From: Smittia aterrima
Taxonomy: Eukaryota; Arthropoda; Insecta; Diptera; Chironomidae
Assembly (NCBI GenBank): GCA_033063855.1
Contig: CP093829.1
Span: 7,698,243-7,762,242, forward strand
DNA length: 64,000 nt
Direction: 5' to 3'
Under the pieces are notes generated by a model, which saw only the letters and a list, made by a program, of their open reading frames with translations, ran no database searches and was not told the origin of the DNA. How positions within the stretch are numbered: the first letter of the stretch is position 1; each line of letters opens with the position of its first letter. Below are positions 14,167-26,021 of this stretch, piece by piece. A program made the position numbers and the translations under genes.

Positions 14167-15634
14167 AAGATTGAGGATTTAATTTCAATGAAATTTTTCG
14201 AGTACACGGGGCGAAAAGTTGTTAACGAAAAGCTCACTTAATTGCCACATGAACGTTTTGTTTTATATCAAAGTCATGTTGATTGCCCACGCCCCGCAGC
14301 AACAACAAAAACAACAAACCACACACAACGACAAGAACAAGAAACCCTTTTTCAAAATCAAAAAAGAAAATGTGAAATTTTAAATTATTTGGGTGTCGTC
14401 AATCATTCGTCTCATTCGCTGTTCTCATTTATCAGCGAAGAAAATCTCTCGATAAAGAAAAAACATTTTTTGATGTGAAACAAAGCTGCGTAAGTTGAAA
14501 AACTTCTTAAAATAGTGCAAATTTTGTCTAGAAACACACGACAAAACGTCTTTTCTTTCACATCCTACCATCGAGAATCTATTTGAAGCATTTATGGAAG
14601 AAAAATTGATAAATTTATTAAGTAATCGTCTCATTCTGTGTCAGCAATGGACGTTGTGAAGGACTCTTTGATAGAACGAATGAAATTCAAAAAGAAAATT
14701 GAAAGTTAAAAGCATTTTGAGAGATGAGAAGTAAAATGTTGAATCATAAAATTGATGGATTTTCGAATCGAGCGAGAAAGGAAGAAAGAATTAATTTTTG
14801 CTGATCTTCGCCTTTTCAATTTTTTCCCATCCATCCTGATCCCTTTTTCCGCTACAAAAAGTTTTAATTCAACTGCTAAGATTGAGAGAAGTCTCGAAGG
14901 AAAGGAAAATCATTTTTAAATTATTATCTACGATGAAAGAATCTTTACTAATGTTACGAAATGTTAAAGAAGCTTCTTCTTTTCTCAAAGAATGAATCAA
15001 AAGATAGAAAAAAGTTTAAAAATATTACGTTTTCAAATTATTACGACTTACCTAGGACGAAAACACTTTTCGAAGTCAATATGTAAGAAGGAGAAGAAGA
15101 AGAAGGTCGCGAATGAGCAAAACTTCAATTTGAATTCTCAAGATCATTGCAATTTTGCGCGTTACTTAAGTAAGATAAGAATGAAAAGAAATCAAACTTT
15201 GAATTTCTGGTTTGAATTTTATTTTTCTTTGTCAGAATAAAAAATATAATTGTCTTTTGCCTCTTTCTTGATGAAGTCTTAATAAAAGAACGAAATTCGA
15301 AAACTCTTCTTAGTTTTAATTAAAAGGCTTTGGAGAACGAACTTTTCGTGTAAGACACTCAAAAACTTGAGTTGGCTCTTAACTGGAGATCGACGCTGTG
15401 TCTTAATTAATTTAATTTTGTTCCACTTAGCAAATTGATTTGATTTCAGCCAAATCGTTTCTTCACCGAAACGTAAAATATTAAATGAAAGCGAACTTTT
15501 CTCGTCTTGTAATTTAATCGGAAAAGTCGATAAATTTTGGTTTGTGGTTGTAAAATATTTCTCATTTCAGTCGACTCGATTGTTCAGTCTCTCTATTTGG
15601 TTTTCTAAGTTCATAAAGCTTTTGCGACTGACAA
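14167..15634. other. intergenic, between two converging genes
   Basis: This separates the 3' ends of the stomatin gene (+) and the inositol polyphosphate multikinase gene (-). It is AT-rich, with only short open frames and no exon-like structure; it presumably contains both 3' UTRs. Confidence 0.6.
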
Positions 15635-17085
15635 TCAGGTTTCACACGATTTTAATAAAGATTCAAAAATCTTCACCAAGTTATCGATTGCATGCAAATA
15701 ATTGGAATCCAGACCAGTCGCTTGCTTCTCCGAGAGTTCGCTGTTGTTGAAAGTATGAGCGAAATCAATCATTTTAACATGAATCCATTCTTTGTTTTCA
15801 TCGTAAGTACCGACGAGGTTGTCAAGCATTTGTTGATAGTTTGTCTTGATGTCTCGCATTTCCTAAAGCATTTTAACGTTTGAATTTGTCTTCCATTTGT
15901 ATCTAATGTCAACTCACTTGGTCGTAATTATTGTTCGACGAATGTGTACGTTGAAGCTTTTTGTAAACTGAAATGGGAGCTGACTTGACACTGTCACTGT
16001 CTCCATTTGACAAATCCTCGCTGCTCGGACTTAAACTTGCACTCTTCACTTCCAATGAAAGAGACGAAGATTTTCGCTTCTGTGCGTCCAAAACTTGACG
16101 AAGCTTTCTCGCATCGTACACAATCAGAATGGAGCTCGAGTAGAACTGGAAAGTTTTCTGTGACTGCATCCATTTCTGAATAGCCCACAACGTCGTCAGG
16201 ATAGAAGTAATCAACTGACGATTCAACCCGGAATCAGCATTCAGAAAGAGTTTTAATGCTGCAATAGAAAAAGAAATTTTTTGATTTCCCTTCAGCATCC
16301 AAAGAAAAGGAAAACTTTTACCTTCAACAATTGAGTTCTCGTCAAGTTTCTTTCCGTACTCTTTTCCGAACTTTTTGTAGTTTCCGCTCGCAAGATGGAA
16401 AGTTTGAAAGCCCGGGATGCAAAAGCCAACACTCTGCTTACAATTGACGTATTTTCCTGAAAAAGTTTAATAAGAAATTAAATAAAAACAAAATTTCAAT
16501 TGAGCGTGGGTGGTTCAACTTACCGTCTTCTGTTTGTTTCTTTTCTTCTGTTGCCATTGGATCCCAAGTACGTCGGCCCATTTTAAGATCAATGATGCAC
16601 GGCTCACGCATATCATGCGTTAAGTCCTTCAATTTGATAAAGCGAACGGTTTTGTTTCCAACATTTAATACTTTCGTACCACGGAATTCTGACGTGAATT
16701 CCTTCAGGGCTTGCAAATTAGGATCTGTTGTTGTTTCCAGTTGTTCGTAGAATTTAATTTCCCTCGCTGCGCACATTGGTGAACCACCAGGTTTCAAAAC
16801 ACTATCATCCTCGTCACTTTTTAACATGCCGATCTGGTCCGTGCCGACCTGAAAAATGTGGCCTGCGACTTGATGGTTCATCATTGTGTACCCAGTTGGG
16901 ATTTTATCGCACGACGCCATTGGAATATTGTTGAGAGAAATCGTGGGCGTTGAGACAATAAGTTGGAAACAAGACGTGAACGTTGATGCTGGAGATAGCT
17001 TCGAATCAACTGCTGATGATGATGATATCCCAGTGTAGCTTCTACGCTGAGCTCTCTGATACGGAGGAAGCTTTAAGTTGCTCAT
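15635..17085 (-). CDS. inositol polyphosphate multikinase (IPK family)
   Basis: It phosphorylates inositol phosphates and, in the IPMK branch, phosphoinositides, acting in nucleus and cytosol. Exons: 17085-16524, 16456-16322, 16258-15918 and 15862-15635, with phases 1, 1 and 0; about 421 residues. The IPK signature PxxxDxKxG reads PCIIDLKMGRRTWDP with P162, D166, K168 and G170. Later motifs are FQFYSSSILIVYD and, near the C-terminus, VKMIDFAHTF followed by LDSNYLHAIDNL, the metal-binding and C-terminal elements of the family. The linker between them is rich in Ser and acidic residues, as in other IPMKs. Translation could also start at Met56 (MASCDKIPTGY), where many family members begin. IP3 3-kinase is the alternative, but there is no calmodulin-binding N-terminus. 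Confidence 0.92.
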
Positions 17086-17326
17086 CTGGAAGAAATGATT
17101 TATTTAAAATGTCTTGTGCTCACGTAGCGAGTAACCTTAGAAGTCAAATGATTTTAGCAAAAGTCTTCGTATCAAAATGACAAAATCTTATCGCGGAAGG
17201 AATCGGATTTCAGTTTTTTCAAGGTTGATAAGAGATAACAAATCGTTGTCTGTTGTGGATATCAGAATAAGAATGAAGATGATTAACAAATTATTTTTTA
17301 TCGTCTTCCCAGAACCAGTCAAAATG

Positions 17327-17332
17327 TTTATT
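17327..17332 (-). promoter_or_regulatory. poly(A) signal of the hydroxyacyl-CoA dehydrogenase gene
   Basis: AATAAA on the minus strand, about 55 bases beyond the stop codon. Confidence 0.5.
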
Positions 17333-17387
17333 TTTTCAATATCAAAAAATGAATCTCATAAGAAAGAAAGAATTTAGAGAGGAAAAA

Positions 17388-18442
17388 TTATTTCCCGTAT
17401 TTGTAAAATCCTTCGCCAGTCTTAACTCCTAATTTTCCCTCAGCGACCAATTTACTGAGAATTGGAATTGGCTTATAAAGTGGATTGTCTGGTTCGTAAC
17501 GATGATGAGTTTCGACCACGTTCAACTGAGTGTCAAGCCCAACGAAATCTGCAAGCTCAAATGGACCCATCGGATAACCAGCTCCCAATTTCATTGCAGT
17601 GTCAATGTCGTTAGCAGTTGCATCGCCACGCTACGAGCAAAAAAAAAGTTTTAATGAATCTTTGAACAAAGTAATTTCACTAGGAAAACTCACATCCAGC
17701 ATTCTAAAAGCCTCAAGCATATACGGACCTAGCAATCGATTAACCACAAACCCGGGAGTGTCTTTACAAGTGACGCAAGTCTTTCCCACAAGTTTCCCGA
17801 ACTCCATTACAATTGCATGAGTCGCATCACTTGTCTCGGGAATTCTGATGACTTCCAACAGTTTCATTACTGGGACTGGATTGAAAAAGTGGAGACCACA
17901 GAATCGATCCAAGCGTTTGCTGGTTTTGGCTATTTCTCCAATGGGAATCGATGATGTGTTGCTCGCAAAGATTGTCGATGGCTTTGCGATCTAAAATGAT
18001 TTTGAATTAGAGAAAATTCCAACTTGTTGCTTCACTTACTCCATCGATTGAGGAAAATAGCTTTTGCTTTGCTATAACGTTCTCAACAATAGCTTCGATA
18101 ACGAGATCGGTATTTTTCACAGTTTCATTCAGGTTTGTAGATCCGACAACTCGGGCAAGTCCAGTCTCAATGAAGTGAGAAATTTTCAATTTATCATCAT
18201 TAAATCTCCTTCTTGCTACACGTTCCAAGTTCTTTGCAATTTTCTCTCTCGCTTTTTCGAGGAGCTTCGAGTCCAAGTCAACCAACGTTACATTAAATCC
18301 ATTTTGTGCCGATACCTTCCGACATTATCGATTAGAAATTGCATTAAAGTTTAATAAAGTGGAGAGATACCTGAGCAATTCCAGATCCCATCAAACCGGC
18401 GCCTACAACCGTAACGTGTTTGATTACGAAACCTGAGGACAT
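17388..18442 (-). CDS. L-3-hydroxyacyl-CoA dehydrogenase
   Basis: It oxidises L-3-hydroxyacyl-CoA to 3-ketoacyl-CoA with NAD+ in beta-oxidation. Exons: 18442-18371, 18315-18040, 17990-17694 and 17630-17388, all phase 0, encoding 295 residues. The Rossmann dinucleotide loop is VVGAGLMGSGIAQ near residues 12-24. The catalytic histidine is H150 in CGLHFFNPVPVMKLLEV, with the partner glutamate at E162. The C-terminal domain carries DTPGFVVNRLLGPYMLEA and LGAGYPMGPFELADFVGLD. The protein starts only about ten residues before the Rossmann fold, so no mitochondrial transit peptide is visible. An acceptor-like AG four bases before the ATG suggests an upstream exon. The start of the multikinase gene lies about 300 bases downstream on the same strand. 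Confidence 0.94.
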
Positions 18443-20811
18443 TTCGCTACAGTTATTAAAAAGTATTTAGGGCAATTTAGAGGTAAACGAAGGCGTATCA
18501 GATAATAAACCTTCAACACTTCAAAAGACGACCGATGTACTCAGATTAATGTTCGCATTGTACAATAAGAATAATCAAAAATTGCCATATGCGATAAGAC
18601 TCTGTCATTTAAGATACGACGATTGCTTTAAATAATTTTGACTCAACTGATAAGACAGAATCGCAAAGAATTATTTGCTTTACTCACTCATTTTCGGTAA
18701 TTTTTTGTACTTTGAAATCTATTAAAACAAATATGTGATGACAACTGAGTCACTTGTGGGCGACTCTTGATGAATGATCTTATACAACTCGATGGCACAA
18801 AGCACGATATTCGATTAATTCACTTTAACTTTTATAGAAATTTTACAAATTCTTTTTTATCAAATTTTCTTTTCACGCTTCGATAAGATTTATCACTAAA
18901 GTTTGAGTTCACGTCAGTTGTAGCACAGCGTTAGTTAAGCTCTTGATAACGTCTGAAGATACGCTCGTGTTGATAGCTAAATATTAAGCGGCAATTGAAC
19001 TTCGTTTTGTTTTCTTTTTGTGATCAGTGACTTCAAGAGTTCAAAGGTTGGAAAGATAAAAAGTTGAATGAAGATAAAGATTTTAATGACATTATTGAGA
19101 TTCTGTGAGTTTGAATTAAGCTTTCTTTCGAATCTTGACAGTATAAGAGCTATAATCAAGTAAACTTTGTTTTCTAGAAGACACTGCAAGTTCAAAAATT
19201 TTAAAATCCAAAACCTTACATCAGAACCTTACAATTTAACGATTGTTTCTTATTCCAAAAGCTTTTTCATAATTAAAATTTTACTTTGACCACAATGACA
19301 TTGATGAATCATCTACATCATAGATTGACGATTGACACTGTGAATGTCGCTACTTATAATTACGAGGAGTTAAATAAATAAACTCATAATCTCAAGTTCA
19401 AACATTATCGGATTTCTCATGAATTAATAAATCATTTTCTTTTTTATTATTCAAATAGATCATGGAACAGCAACAAGCTGTGATTACAAAAGCAAAAGTT
19501 TACAGAAATTATGTTTGTCAATTAAGCCACCAGTCCCGTTCATACAACCAGACTAGCAAAAGTTATAAGAACTTAAGTAAATAAATTTCGATGACGTTTT
19601 TTTTATTAATTTTTTTGTTATTCTTCGAAACTTTATTAACACCTTTCACACTCATCCAGCAAACGATGCGAAAGCGTAATATTTCCTATCAATATTCACT
19701 GATGTTCCTTGTCAAAATTCACGAAGATCATCGATGCTGGAGAATGTCGTCTTATCACAAAAAGAATTTTTAATTAAGTACATAACTAATTGATGCATCT
19801 TCCTGCTGAATTTTAAAACGAAGCTTACAGAAATAATAACGACAATGAATTGTTCGCAAACAATATGATACCAACAATAATTGTTTAATGACTGACATTC
19901 AGATTTCTTAGATTTTTTTTTTCATTAGTCTTAGGTAGATTTTTCTTCTTTCGTTTTAAACAACAAGTGCATACTTTGTCATTTTTATCTTCGCAGTTTG
20001 TCGTATCAGATCTTTCATTTCGGATGGACTCGACCATGAGTAGATATTTGTTGGAAAATTTGATTAACAATTAATTAATTGGCACGGGCGAAGTTCCTTC
20101 AAAATATTTTTTGTAAATATTGACTAATTTAAACTCTCAACGTAGCCAACGAAAAATATTTCTAACCGCAATTTTCCACTAAAGCTGTTGAACTTAAGAT
20201 ATGAATGGTGCAGAGTTCTTTAGGTACCGAGAGATGGATTTTTTAAAAATATTTTGTTTTCGAAGAGTGAAAATAGAGATTCTCTTAATGAATCACTGAT
20301 TTATCGCTTGATTTATGCTCAAGCTTTTGTATTTTTTGTTGTGACTATTAATATCAAATTTAGTCGTTTCTATTCGTCGTGTTACTCCGCTCAATTACTT
20401 CTTTTCATGGGCCCAATTTTTTCTATGTAAAGATTGTTTATCAGCGTTAATGCTTTTCAAGGGTGGACATTACAACTGAACGATTAACAGTTACAGAATA
20501 AATATTTGTTAATCACAAATCGACACTGATCTTTCATGTTCATCGAGCCCTAATAATTTTTTTCTTACTAAATGTAAATTTTTCTAGAGATTTCTGATTG
20601 CTGCTAACAATTTGGGATTGAGACAAAAGATTTTTAAATTTTTCTCAAAGCCATTTCAATCGAAAAAGTTCTGTTTTTAAAGTCTTCAAGTCATCAATGA
20701 CTTTCTATTAAGATCTTTGATTATTTTGATTTAAGTTCAATTAAGAGATTTGAGCTATAAGAATTCACATTTTTTAGCAGTCATTTAAGAGAACTATTAG
20801 TTTTTTTTTGT
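18443..20811. other. intergenic / promoter region with WGATAR sites
   Basis: No coding exons seen. WGATAR GATA-factor sites lie at 18500-18505, 18648-18653, 18857-18862 (reverse), 18890-18895 (reverse) and 18944-18949, with two further CGATAAG sequences near 18592 and 18881, all within 500 bases upstream of the dehydrogenase start. GATA factors drive fat-body and gut genes in insects. Whether these sites are used is inference. Confidence 0.4.
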
Positions 20812-21891
20812 CTAATATAACTTTACTTCATTGCTGTTGACAGCATTGTGCGACCAACCTTTGCTTGTGCCGACCAGAAACCACAACAAACGAATTTCCG
20901 GCTCCGATAAATTTGGTTGCGCGAAGAAAAATTGAATGTTCTCCGGGCTGAGACGAAAGTTGAGCAAATCATTTTGCTGCGTTTTGTTCAGGAAAAGGCC
21001 ATTCGTCGGCGCAATTGAAATGTTGAGCTTTGAAGCCACGGTTCCTGTTATGTGCACATCATCGATCCAAAAGTAAGGAAGAGTCTGAGCTTTCTGATAG
21101 AGCTGAAGTACAACATCCGCTGAATACAAAATAGCATATCCCGGACAGTGCTTTGGAAAGTATTTCTCGAGGTATTCGTCATACGAAACTCGCCATTTCG
21201 ATCGAAAAGTTCGTTTTACTTTGGCACGTGAAATTTCACTGCAGAACATAATTCCTCCATGATGGAATTGCTTTGATGGCTCTGAAGGCTCCTCCAGGTA
21301 ATCATACATTAGAGGCGTGTTTACGAAAATATCGTCATCAGTCTTTAGAAGGAACCGAGCGTCAGGGCAGTTGTAAACAAACCATTTCAATCCGCTCATA
21401 TGTTTGTATGTCATATTGCGGTAAGCGTCTTGGAAATTGCCCTGCAAAATGTCTCCATGCGTCTTACTCTCTGCATTCAGCTTCTCTTGCATGTTTGTTG
21501 AATTCACAGCACCGATTAGGAAAATCAGTAACGACCTCGCGTCTTTAATTCCCCAAGTGTCTCGAATGATTGCACGTTTGTCGAAGTTATTCGGCGCTGA
21601 GTGAACAATAATGACAACTTCTTGTTCATCTTTCTTGCACCCCTGATGATTTATTATAAACTCGAAGTCCTCTAAATCTATTAACTGATTAAAGTCACTC
21701 TTTGGCAATCCTTCGAGTCCAACAGTTGACGAAATGAATGGCAGCGATGAAACGATGGATTCGTTTGCAGAGTTAAGTGATAGCGTCGGCTCGAAAAATT
21801 GTTCTTGTTGCTGTTGTAACATAATGTGCCATACTGAGATGCAGAGCGTGACTCCAACAAGAAGACTTAACAAAGATTTCCGCTCGTTCAT
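20812..21891 (-). CDS. beta-1,3-galactosyl/N-acetylglucosaminyltransferase (GT31)
   Basis: A Golgi type II membrane enzyme that transfers a sugar from a UDP-donor in beta-1,3 linkage. It is a single exon of 359 residues. The cytoplasmic tail is MNERK and the signal anchor runs from about residue 6 to 25 (LLSLLVGVTLCISVWHIML). GT31 motifs follow: RAIIRDTWG (106-114), KTDDDIFVN with the metal-binding DDD at 185-187, and WIDDVHITG (275-283), the family's E/DDV-x-x-G block. Several N-x-S/T sites fit a lumenal domain. The C-terminus resembles insect paralogues related to brainiac and B3GALT, but acceptor specificity cannot be read from sequence. The lack of introns contrasts with its neighbours. 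Confidence 0.9.
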   Translation of the reverse strand: MNERKSLLSLLVGVTLCISVWHIMLQQQQEQFFEPTLSLNSANESIVSSLPFISSTVGLEGLPKSDFNQLIDLEDFEFIINHQGCKKDEQEVVIIVHSAPNNFDKRAIIRDTWGIKDARSLLIFLIGAVNSTNMQEKLNAESKTHGDILQGNFQDAYRNMTYKHMSGLKWFVYNCPDARFLLKTDDDIFVNTPLMYDYLEEPSEPSKQFHHGGIMFCSEISRAKVKRTFRSKWRVSYDEYLEKYFPKHCPGYAILYSADVVLQLYQKAQTLPYFWIDDVHITGTVASKLNISIAPTNGLFLNKTQQNDLLNFRLSPENIQFFFAQPNLSEPEIRLLWFLVGTSKGWSHNAVNSNEVKLY

Positions 21892-22117
21892 GACACCTGA
21901 CTTCTTCGTTTAATTTTTCGTTGGGACGCTTGGGATTGGACAACCAACATTTGATGGTTATCGTGCTTGGGTTGTTGCTTGATGTGCTGTGCGAGAGTTT
22001 TCTGTTGAATAAAAATAACAAGCTAGCTTTAATAATGCGTCGAAAAATATTTCGGTGACTTTCACAGCTCGTGAACATAACAGCGCGACCGCGAGAGTTA
22101 ATCAAGGCATTTAGATG

Positions 22118-22125
22118 TATCGATA
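22118..22125. promoter_or_regulatory. DRE palindrome upstream of the GT31 gene
   Basis: The palindrome TATCGATA lies about 230 bases before the start codon. In Drosophila this is the DREF/BEAF-32 site of housekeeping promoters. Confidence 0.4.
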
Positions 22126-23348
22126 AAAACGCGTGACTCCTCTAATACACGCGCTAGCGGTTCGATAACGACGCATTCAAACTAGAGCATGAAATTATTC
22201 AATGCATTTGAACACTCGTAGTCTGGCAGTTTTTGTTGCATGCCGCGAAAAATCGATGACATTAAAGTTTACTCACCTCTTTGTGCAAGTTGCAGTGTAT
22301 TTTCTTAACTATTTTTAATCCATGCAAGGCGTACAGGTGATAGTGCAGCTCACATGACCAAACGTCAGCGTTTACAAACTCTCGTCGTATTTCTTTCAAA
22401 GACTTTCTTTCGTTGAGGTTTTTATCGCCGCAAACAATGGGTCATCTTAGTCTTCATATCTTCTACACGTGTCTATTGAAAGAATGAGAATATAAATAAA
22501 GTTTAAAGTTGAAACAGTTTTTAAAAACAAATGTCTTCATCGAAGTATTTATTTCCGAAGCAACTCATACTGCTGTAAACTCCACATTGCGAATTCTTCA
22601 AGTTCGTTCGTATTTCTATTTATATCATCTAATTAAAAAGTAATCCAATGCCTCTATCTCACTTCACGAAACATCCATCACGAACGATGTATAAACAATT
22701 GATGGAAAAGCCGAGAAAGTTGAAAAGTAAAAATTAATTTCAGGGAATCTTTCAAAAATGTGAAAATATTCCGAAAGTATCACGTAAATTTTGCTGACTG
22801 TTATGATTATCATAGGAAACGTGAGAAACGTTTGAAGAAGAAGAAAAACATAAAATTTGATGCTGCTGTTTATCGATTTTTCTTGCAATTTTAATTTTCA
22901 GTTTGGTCACCTTCGACGAGAAATTTTTAAGTATTCGAGGCACACGAGGACTTTGAGCATTTCTGTTTAAACACAATATTCTCGTGACTCAAATTTCCGC
23001 AGAAATTCACATTCACATTGAAAGCTTTCTTTGCAATTTGGAGAAAACAATCGTCTCAAGAAAATATTTCGGGCGTATTTTGTTTAAAAGTATTTTTTTT
23101 GCAAAACTGAATCACTTTGCAAAGTTGCGGACGAACTTACGAGATCAATGTTGTGTTGTTTTTAATTCAGTGCTACAGACTCAATTAAGCTTGCTCTAAT
23201 ATCACTTAATAATTTAAAAAACTTCAAATCGGCGTTCTTGTGTTCGAACAGAGTTTTTACTGACGTTTTCAATTGACCAAATAAGTTGAACTTTCCGTTA
23301 AGAGAAAATCAATTTGAACTTCGTTTGTTTTCAAATTTAAAAGATTCG

Positions 23349-23354
23349 TTTATT
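23349..23354 (-). promoter_or_regulatory. candidate poly(A) signal of the downstream shugoshin-like gene
   Basis: AATAAA on the minus strand, about 170 bases past the stop codon. Confidence 0.35.
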
Positions 23355-23524
23355 ACAAAAGTTTCTTATTCAAACAGCGAGTCACAAGCTCAGTTAATCA
23401 AATATTAAAGGCTTTAAAGAGCCATTGAAAGTAGTTAAAAGGAAATGTCATGTTATCAGCGAATAGGCTGATAGTTTAAAATCTTTTCTTAAGTTCTTTT
23501 GCTTATTTTCTAGATGATGATCAT

Positions 23525-24607
23525 TTATGGTTGACGAAGCTTTGAGTACAGATTTGGTTCTGCGTAAATGATTGGTTGCTGTTTCATAGAAAGTCTAGAA
23601 GATGAACGACGAGTCTTGTATGGAACTTCTGGTGATTTTGGAGTCAAATCAATCTTCTGATTATCTGATTCAACAGTTTGTGCATCCGAAGAAATATTTT
23701 CTGAACTTCTTTTCTTTGAATCCTTCTGTTTGGTGGCAAATAAAGAACGCTTTGCTTTCGATTCCTTTTCTTGTACGTCTTTGTGAGATTGAGTTTCAGC
23801 TGTGACATCAGAAAGAATAACGCTGTCTTCTTTAATTTGCTTCTCTTTTTTCAAAGGCGAGTGCTTATCGTTAGGTCCATCATGGATCTTTGCTGGCGAC
23901 TTCTCCTCTTTATCTACTTTTACAATTGGCGATGAGATATGTCGTTTCATCTTGCGTCTCTCATTGTAATTAGGCATCTGAGTGCAGATTGCAGTAACAT
24001 TCAAAGGATCGCTAGTAGCTTCATCAGCATTTGAATTGTCTTCCTCGCCAATAGTTTCAAGTCCACTCTCAGTTTTCTTTTTTTTCTTACCAAAAGCTGA
24101 TAGTTTTGGAATTTTAAAGCTTGGTGACTTATTCTGAATAGAAGCGGCATCGATTCCAGGCGACTTCGACTTAGGTTTGGTGACATATTTCTTCAGGATT
24201 GAGGTTACGTTTTCGTTACTTGAAGAAACTTGCTCATAAATGTAGTTAATCGTATTCTGCAAAGTAGACGACTTTTGCTGCTCAACAAACAACTTATTTT
24301 GAAGCTTCAAATTATCCTGAGTTGCTCTTTTAAGACGATTCGTGATCAACTTATTTTGCTTTGTGAATTCCAAATTCAAGCTTTTGTAATCTTTAAGATG
24401 CTTGTTTTCTAGAAGCTTATGTTGATTGAACTTTTGTTGCTCTTCAAACAACTTATTTTGAAGCTTCAAGTTATCCTGGTTTTCCTCTTGAAGACGTTTT
24501 TTGAGCAAGTCATTTTGTTTTGTGAATTCCAAATTTAAAATTTTGTAATCTTTAAGATGCTCGTTTGCTTTGAGCTTACATTCGCAACCTGGTTGTCCTG
24601 TAGCCAT
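23525..24607 (-). CDS. shugoshin-like protein, copy with duplicated coiled-coil unit
   Basis: Shugoshins protect centromeric cohesin by recruiting PP2A through an N-terminal coiled coil. They bind chromatin through a short basic C-terminal motif. This is a single exon of 360 residues. Residues about 15-115 are coiled coil and hold the same unit twice: HLKDYK starts at residues 17 and 70, a period of 53 residues (159 bases). The middle is low-complexity, lysine/serine-rich and probably disordered. The last 30 residues carry TRRSSSRL and YAEPNLYSKLRQP, resembling the shugoshin C-terminal motif of MEI-S332 (basic Ser/Arg stretch, then EPxLxxKLRR), although the final arginine pair is RQ. A related gene lies directly upstream on the same strand. 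The assignment rests on this end-to-end layout; a different coiled-coil protein is possible. Confidence 0.78.
   Translation of the reverse strand: MATGQPGCECKLKANEHLKDYKILNLEFTKQNDLLKKRLQEENQDNLKLQNKLFEEQQKFNQHKLLENKHLKDYKSLNLEFTKQNKLITNRLKRATQDNLKLQNKLFVEQQKSSTLQNTINYIYEQVSSSNENVTSILKKYVTKPKSKSPGIDAASIQNKSPSFKIPKLSAFGKKKKKTESGLETIGEEDNSNADEATSDPLNVTAICTQMPNYNERRKMKRHISSPIVKVDKEEKSPAKIHDGPNDKHSPLKKEKQIKEDSVILSDVTAETQSHKDVQEKESKAKRSLFATKQKDSKKRSSENISSDAQTVESDNQKIDLTPKSPEVPYKTRRSSSRLSMKQQPIIYAEPNLYSKLRQP
24271..24559 (-). repeat. 159-bp in-frame direct repeat encoding a duplicated coiled-coil unit
   Basis: Two copies, starting at 24559 and 24400 on the minus strand, encode HLKDYKxLNLEFTKQN, then a variable turn, then QDNLKLQNKLF and EQQK. 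Identity is high at both DNA and protein level, pointing to a fairly recent tandem duplication. The other shugoshin-like gene has a single copy of the unit. Confidence 0.85.
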
Positions 24608-24853
24608 GTTTACTGTTAAACAACTATAATTTCTTGAATGATTCGTTCGTCTTCTGAATTAAAAATTAAATTTTGTGTGAGCAGATTGAATTTTGTCAAT
24701 TGAACTTTCCGTTAGAACTTTACAGGAGCGGGAAAATTCTCAAAAGTCATTGAACTTTGTTTTTGAGCTTCGTTTTCAAAAAAATTATTTAACGATCGTT
24801 TCAAAGGTTTTTAATTATTAAAGTTTATTCTCTGGATTTCAATCTATCACAAA

Positions 24854-24859
24854 TTTATT
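24854..24859 (-). promoter_or_regulatory. candidate poly(A) signal of the upstream shugoshin-like gene
   Basis: AATAAA on the minus strand, about 50 bases past the stop codon and well before the start of the next copy at 24607. It supports two separate transcripts. Confidence 0.45.
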
Positions 24860-24908
24860 TAGTATCCATTAACGTCAAACCAAGAAGTTGACATTGATTC
24901 ATAGTTTT

Positions 24909-26021
24909 TTATGGTCGACGAAGCTTAGAGTGCAGATTGGGTTCAGCGTAATTTGGTTTCTGATTCTTGCTCGAAGAGAGGCGAACAGATGAACGACGTG
25001 TCTTTATCTTGTAGGAAACCTTTGGTGATTTTTGAGCCAAATCGATTCTTGATGCGGCTGCGATAGAAGATTCCCCGGAATTAATTTCATTTTCATTCTC
25101 CACATTGAAAAGATTTTTCATTTTGTCGACTACTTCTGAAGCTTTAGAATCTACAGAAAATTTTCTCTGCTGGACCATTTTAACTGGCGTGTTTGTGACA
25201 TCACGGAAGGAGGAACGTCTTGCTATCGGCTTCTTCAATTTATCGACTTCAATGACTTGTGCATCAGTCTCTCCTGAGAACTGAACTTTTTTCTTTGAAG
25301 GAGTCTTCTGTTTGATGACGTCAGAAACCATATTCCAATCTTGTTGTCTGCGATCATTATCAGAAATTCTTTCATCTTCTGGACTTTGTTTCTTTTTTTC
25401 TTCAAGTCCTTCGCGAGAGAGATTCATTTTTGCTTTCAACTTTTCCTTTTCATCTTCAGAAGCTGACGGAATTGGCGTTACAACAATCGTCGGAACAAAA
25501 ATCTGGCGTAAGTGAAGTTTTTTCATCTTGTTGTTCTCATTGCATTCGATCAACTTATCAGTGCTAGCTCGCTTAAGAGTACCAAACACAAAATCCTTAG
25601 TTGCATGATCAACATTTGAAATGTCTTCCTCGCAAATTGTGTGAAGAAGGTTGTTGGCTCCACTATCAGGAGGTGCAGTCTTTTGTTTCTTAGGTGATCG
25701 TGGCTGCTCGATTTCGATTTCCGGCAAAGTTAAGTTCAACTTATTTTTGTCAGCACAATTCTTCAAGATCGCGGATAAACTTTTGCTATTCGATGACACT
25801 TGCTTGTAGACATCGGTGATCGTATTTTGAAGGTTCGACGATTTCTGTTTCTCTTGAAACAACTCACTTTGAAGCTTGAGAATGTCGAGGTTGGCTTTGC
25901 GAAGGCGACTCTTCAGTAAATTGTTTTGATGGATGAATTCTGCATTCAATTTCTTGTAACCGGCGAGACGATCCTCTTGAGTATACTTCTTCTTTTCCCA
26001 TCCTGATCTTAATGTTGACAT
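24909..26021 (-). CDS. shugoshin-like protein, single coiled-coil copy
   Basis: A single exon of 370 residues, paralogous to the next gene downstream. The N-terminal coiled coil (about residues 14-75) contains LAGYKKLNAEFIHQN and DILKLQSELFQEKQKSS, then LQNTITDVYKQVSS, aligning with LQNTINYIYEQVSS of the neighbour. The middle is charged and low-complexity. The C-terminus has TRRSSVRL and YAEPNLHSKLRRP, matching the shugoshin C-terminal motif with its arginine pair intact. Single-copy coil and intact motif suggest this is closer to the ancestral state. The start ATG is preceded on the coding strand by the same TTTACTGT-like context (complement side) as in the neighbour. Function at centromeres is inferred from family knowledge. 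Confidence 0.8.
   Translation of the reverse strand: MSTLRSGWEKKKYTQEDRLAGYKKLNAEFIHQNNLLKSRLRKANLDILKLQSELFQEKQKSSNLQNTITDVYKQVSSNSKSLSAILKNCADKNKLNLTLPEIEIEQPRSPKKQKTAPPDSGANNLLHTICEEDISNVDHATKDFVFGTLKRASTDKLIECNENNKMKKLHLRQIFVPTIVVTPIPSASEDEKEKLKAKMNLSREGLEEKKKQSPEDERISDNDRRQQDWNMVSDVIKQKTPSKKKVQFSGETDAQVIEVDKLKKPIARRSSFRDVTNTPVKMVQQRKFSVDSKASEVVDKMKNLFNVENENEINSGESSIAAASRIDLAQKSPKVSYKIKTRRSSVRLSSSKNQKPNYAEPNLHSKLRRP

Larger units (their letters stand above)
21892..23524. other. intergenic
   Basis: It holds the glycosyltransferase promoter and the 3' flank of the first shugoshin-like gene. The open frame at 21773-22105 is a shadow of the glycosyltransferase region. No other gene was seen. 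Confidence 0.6.
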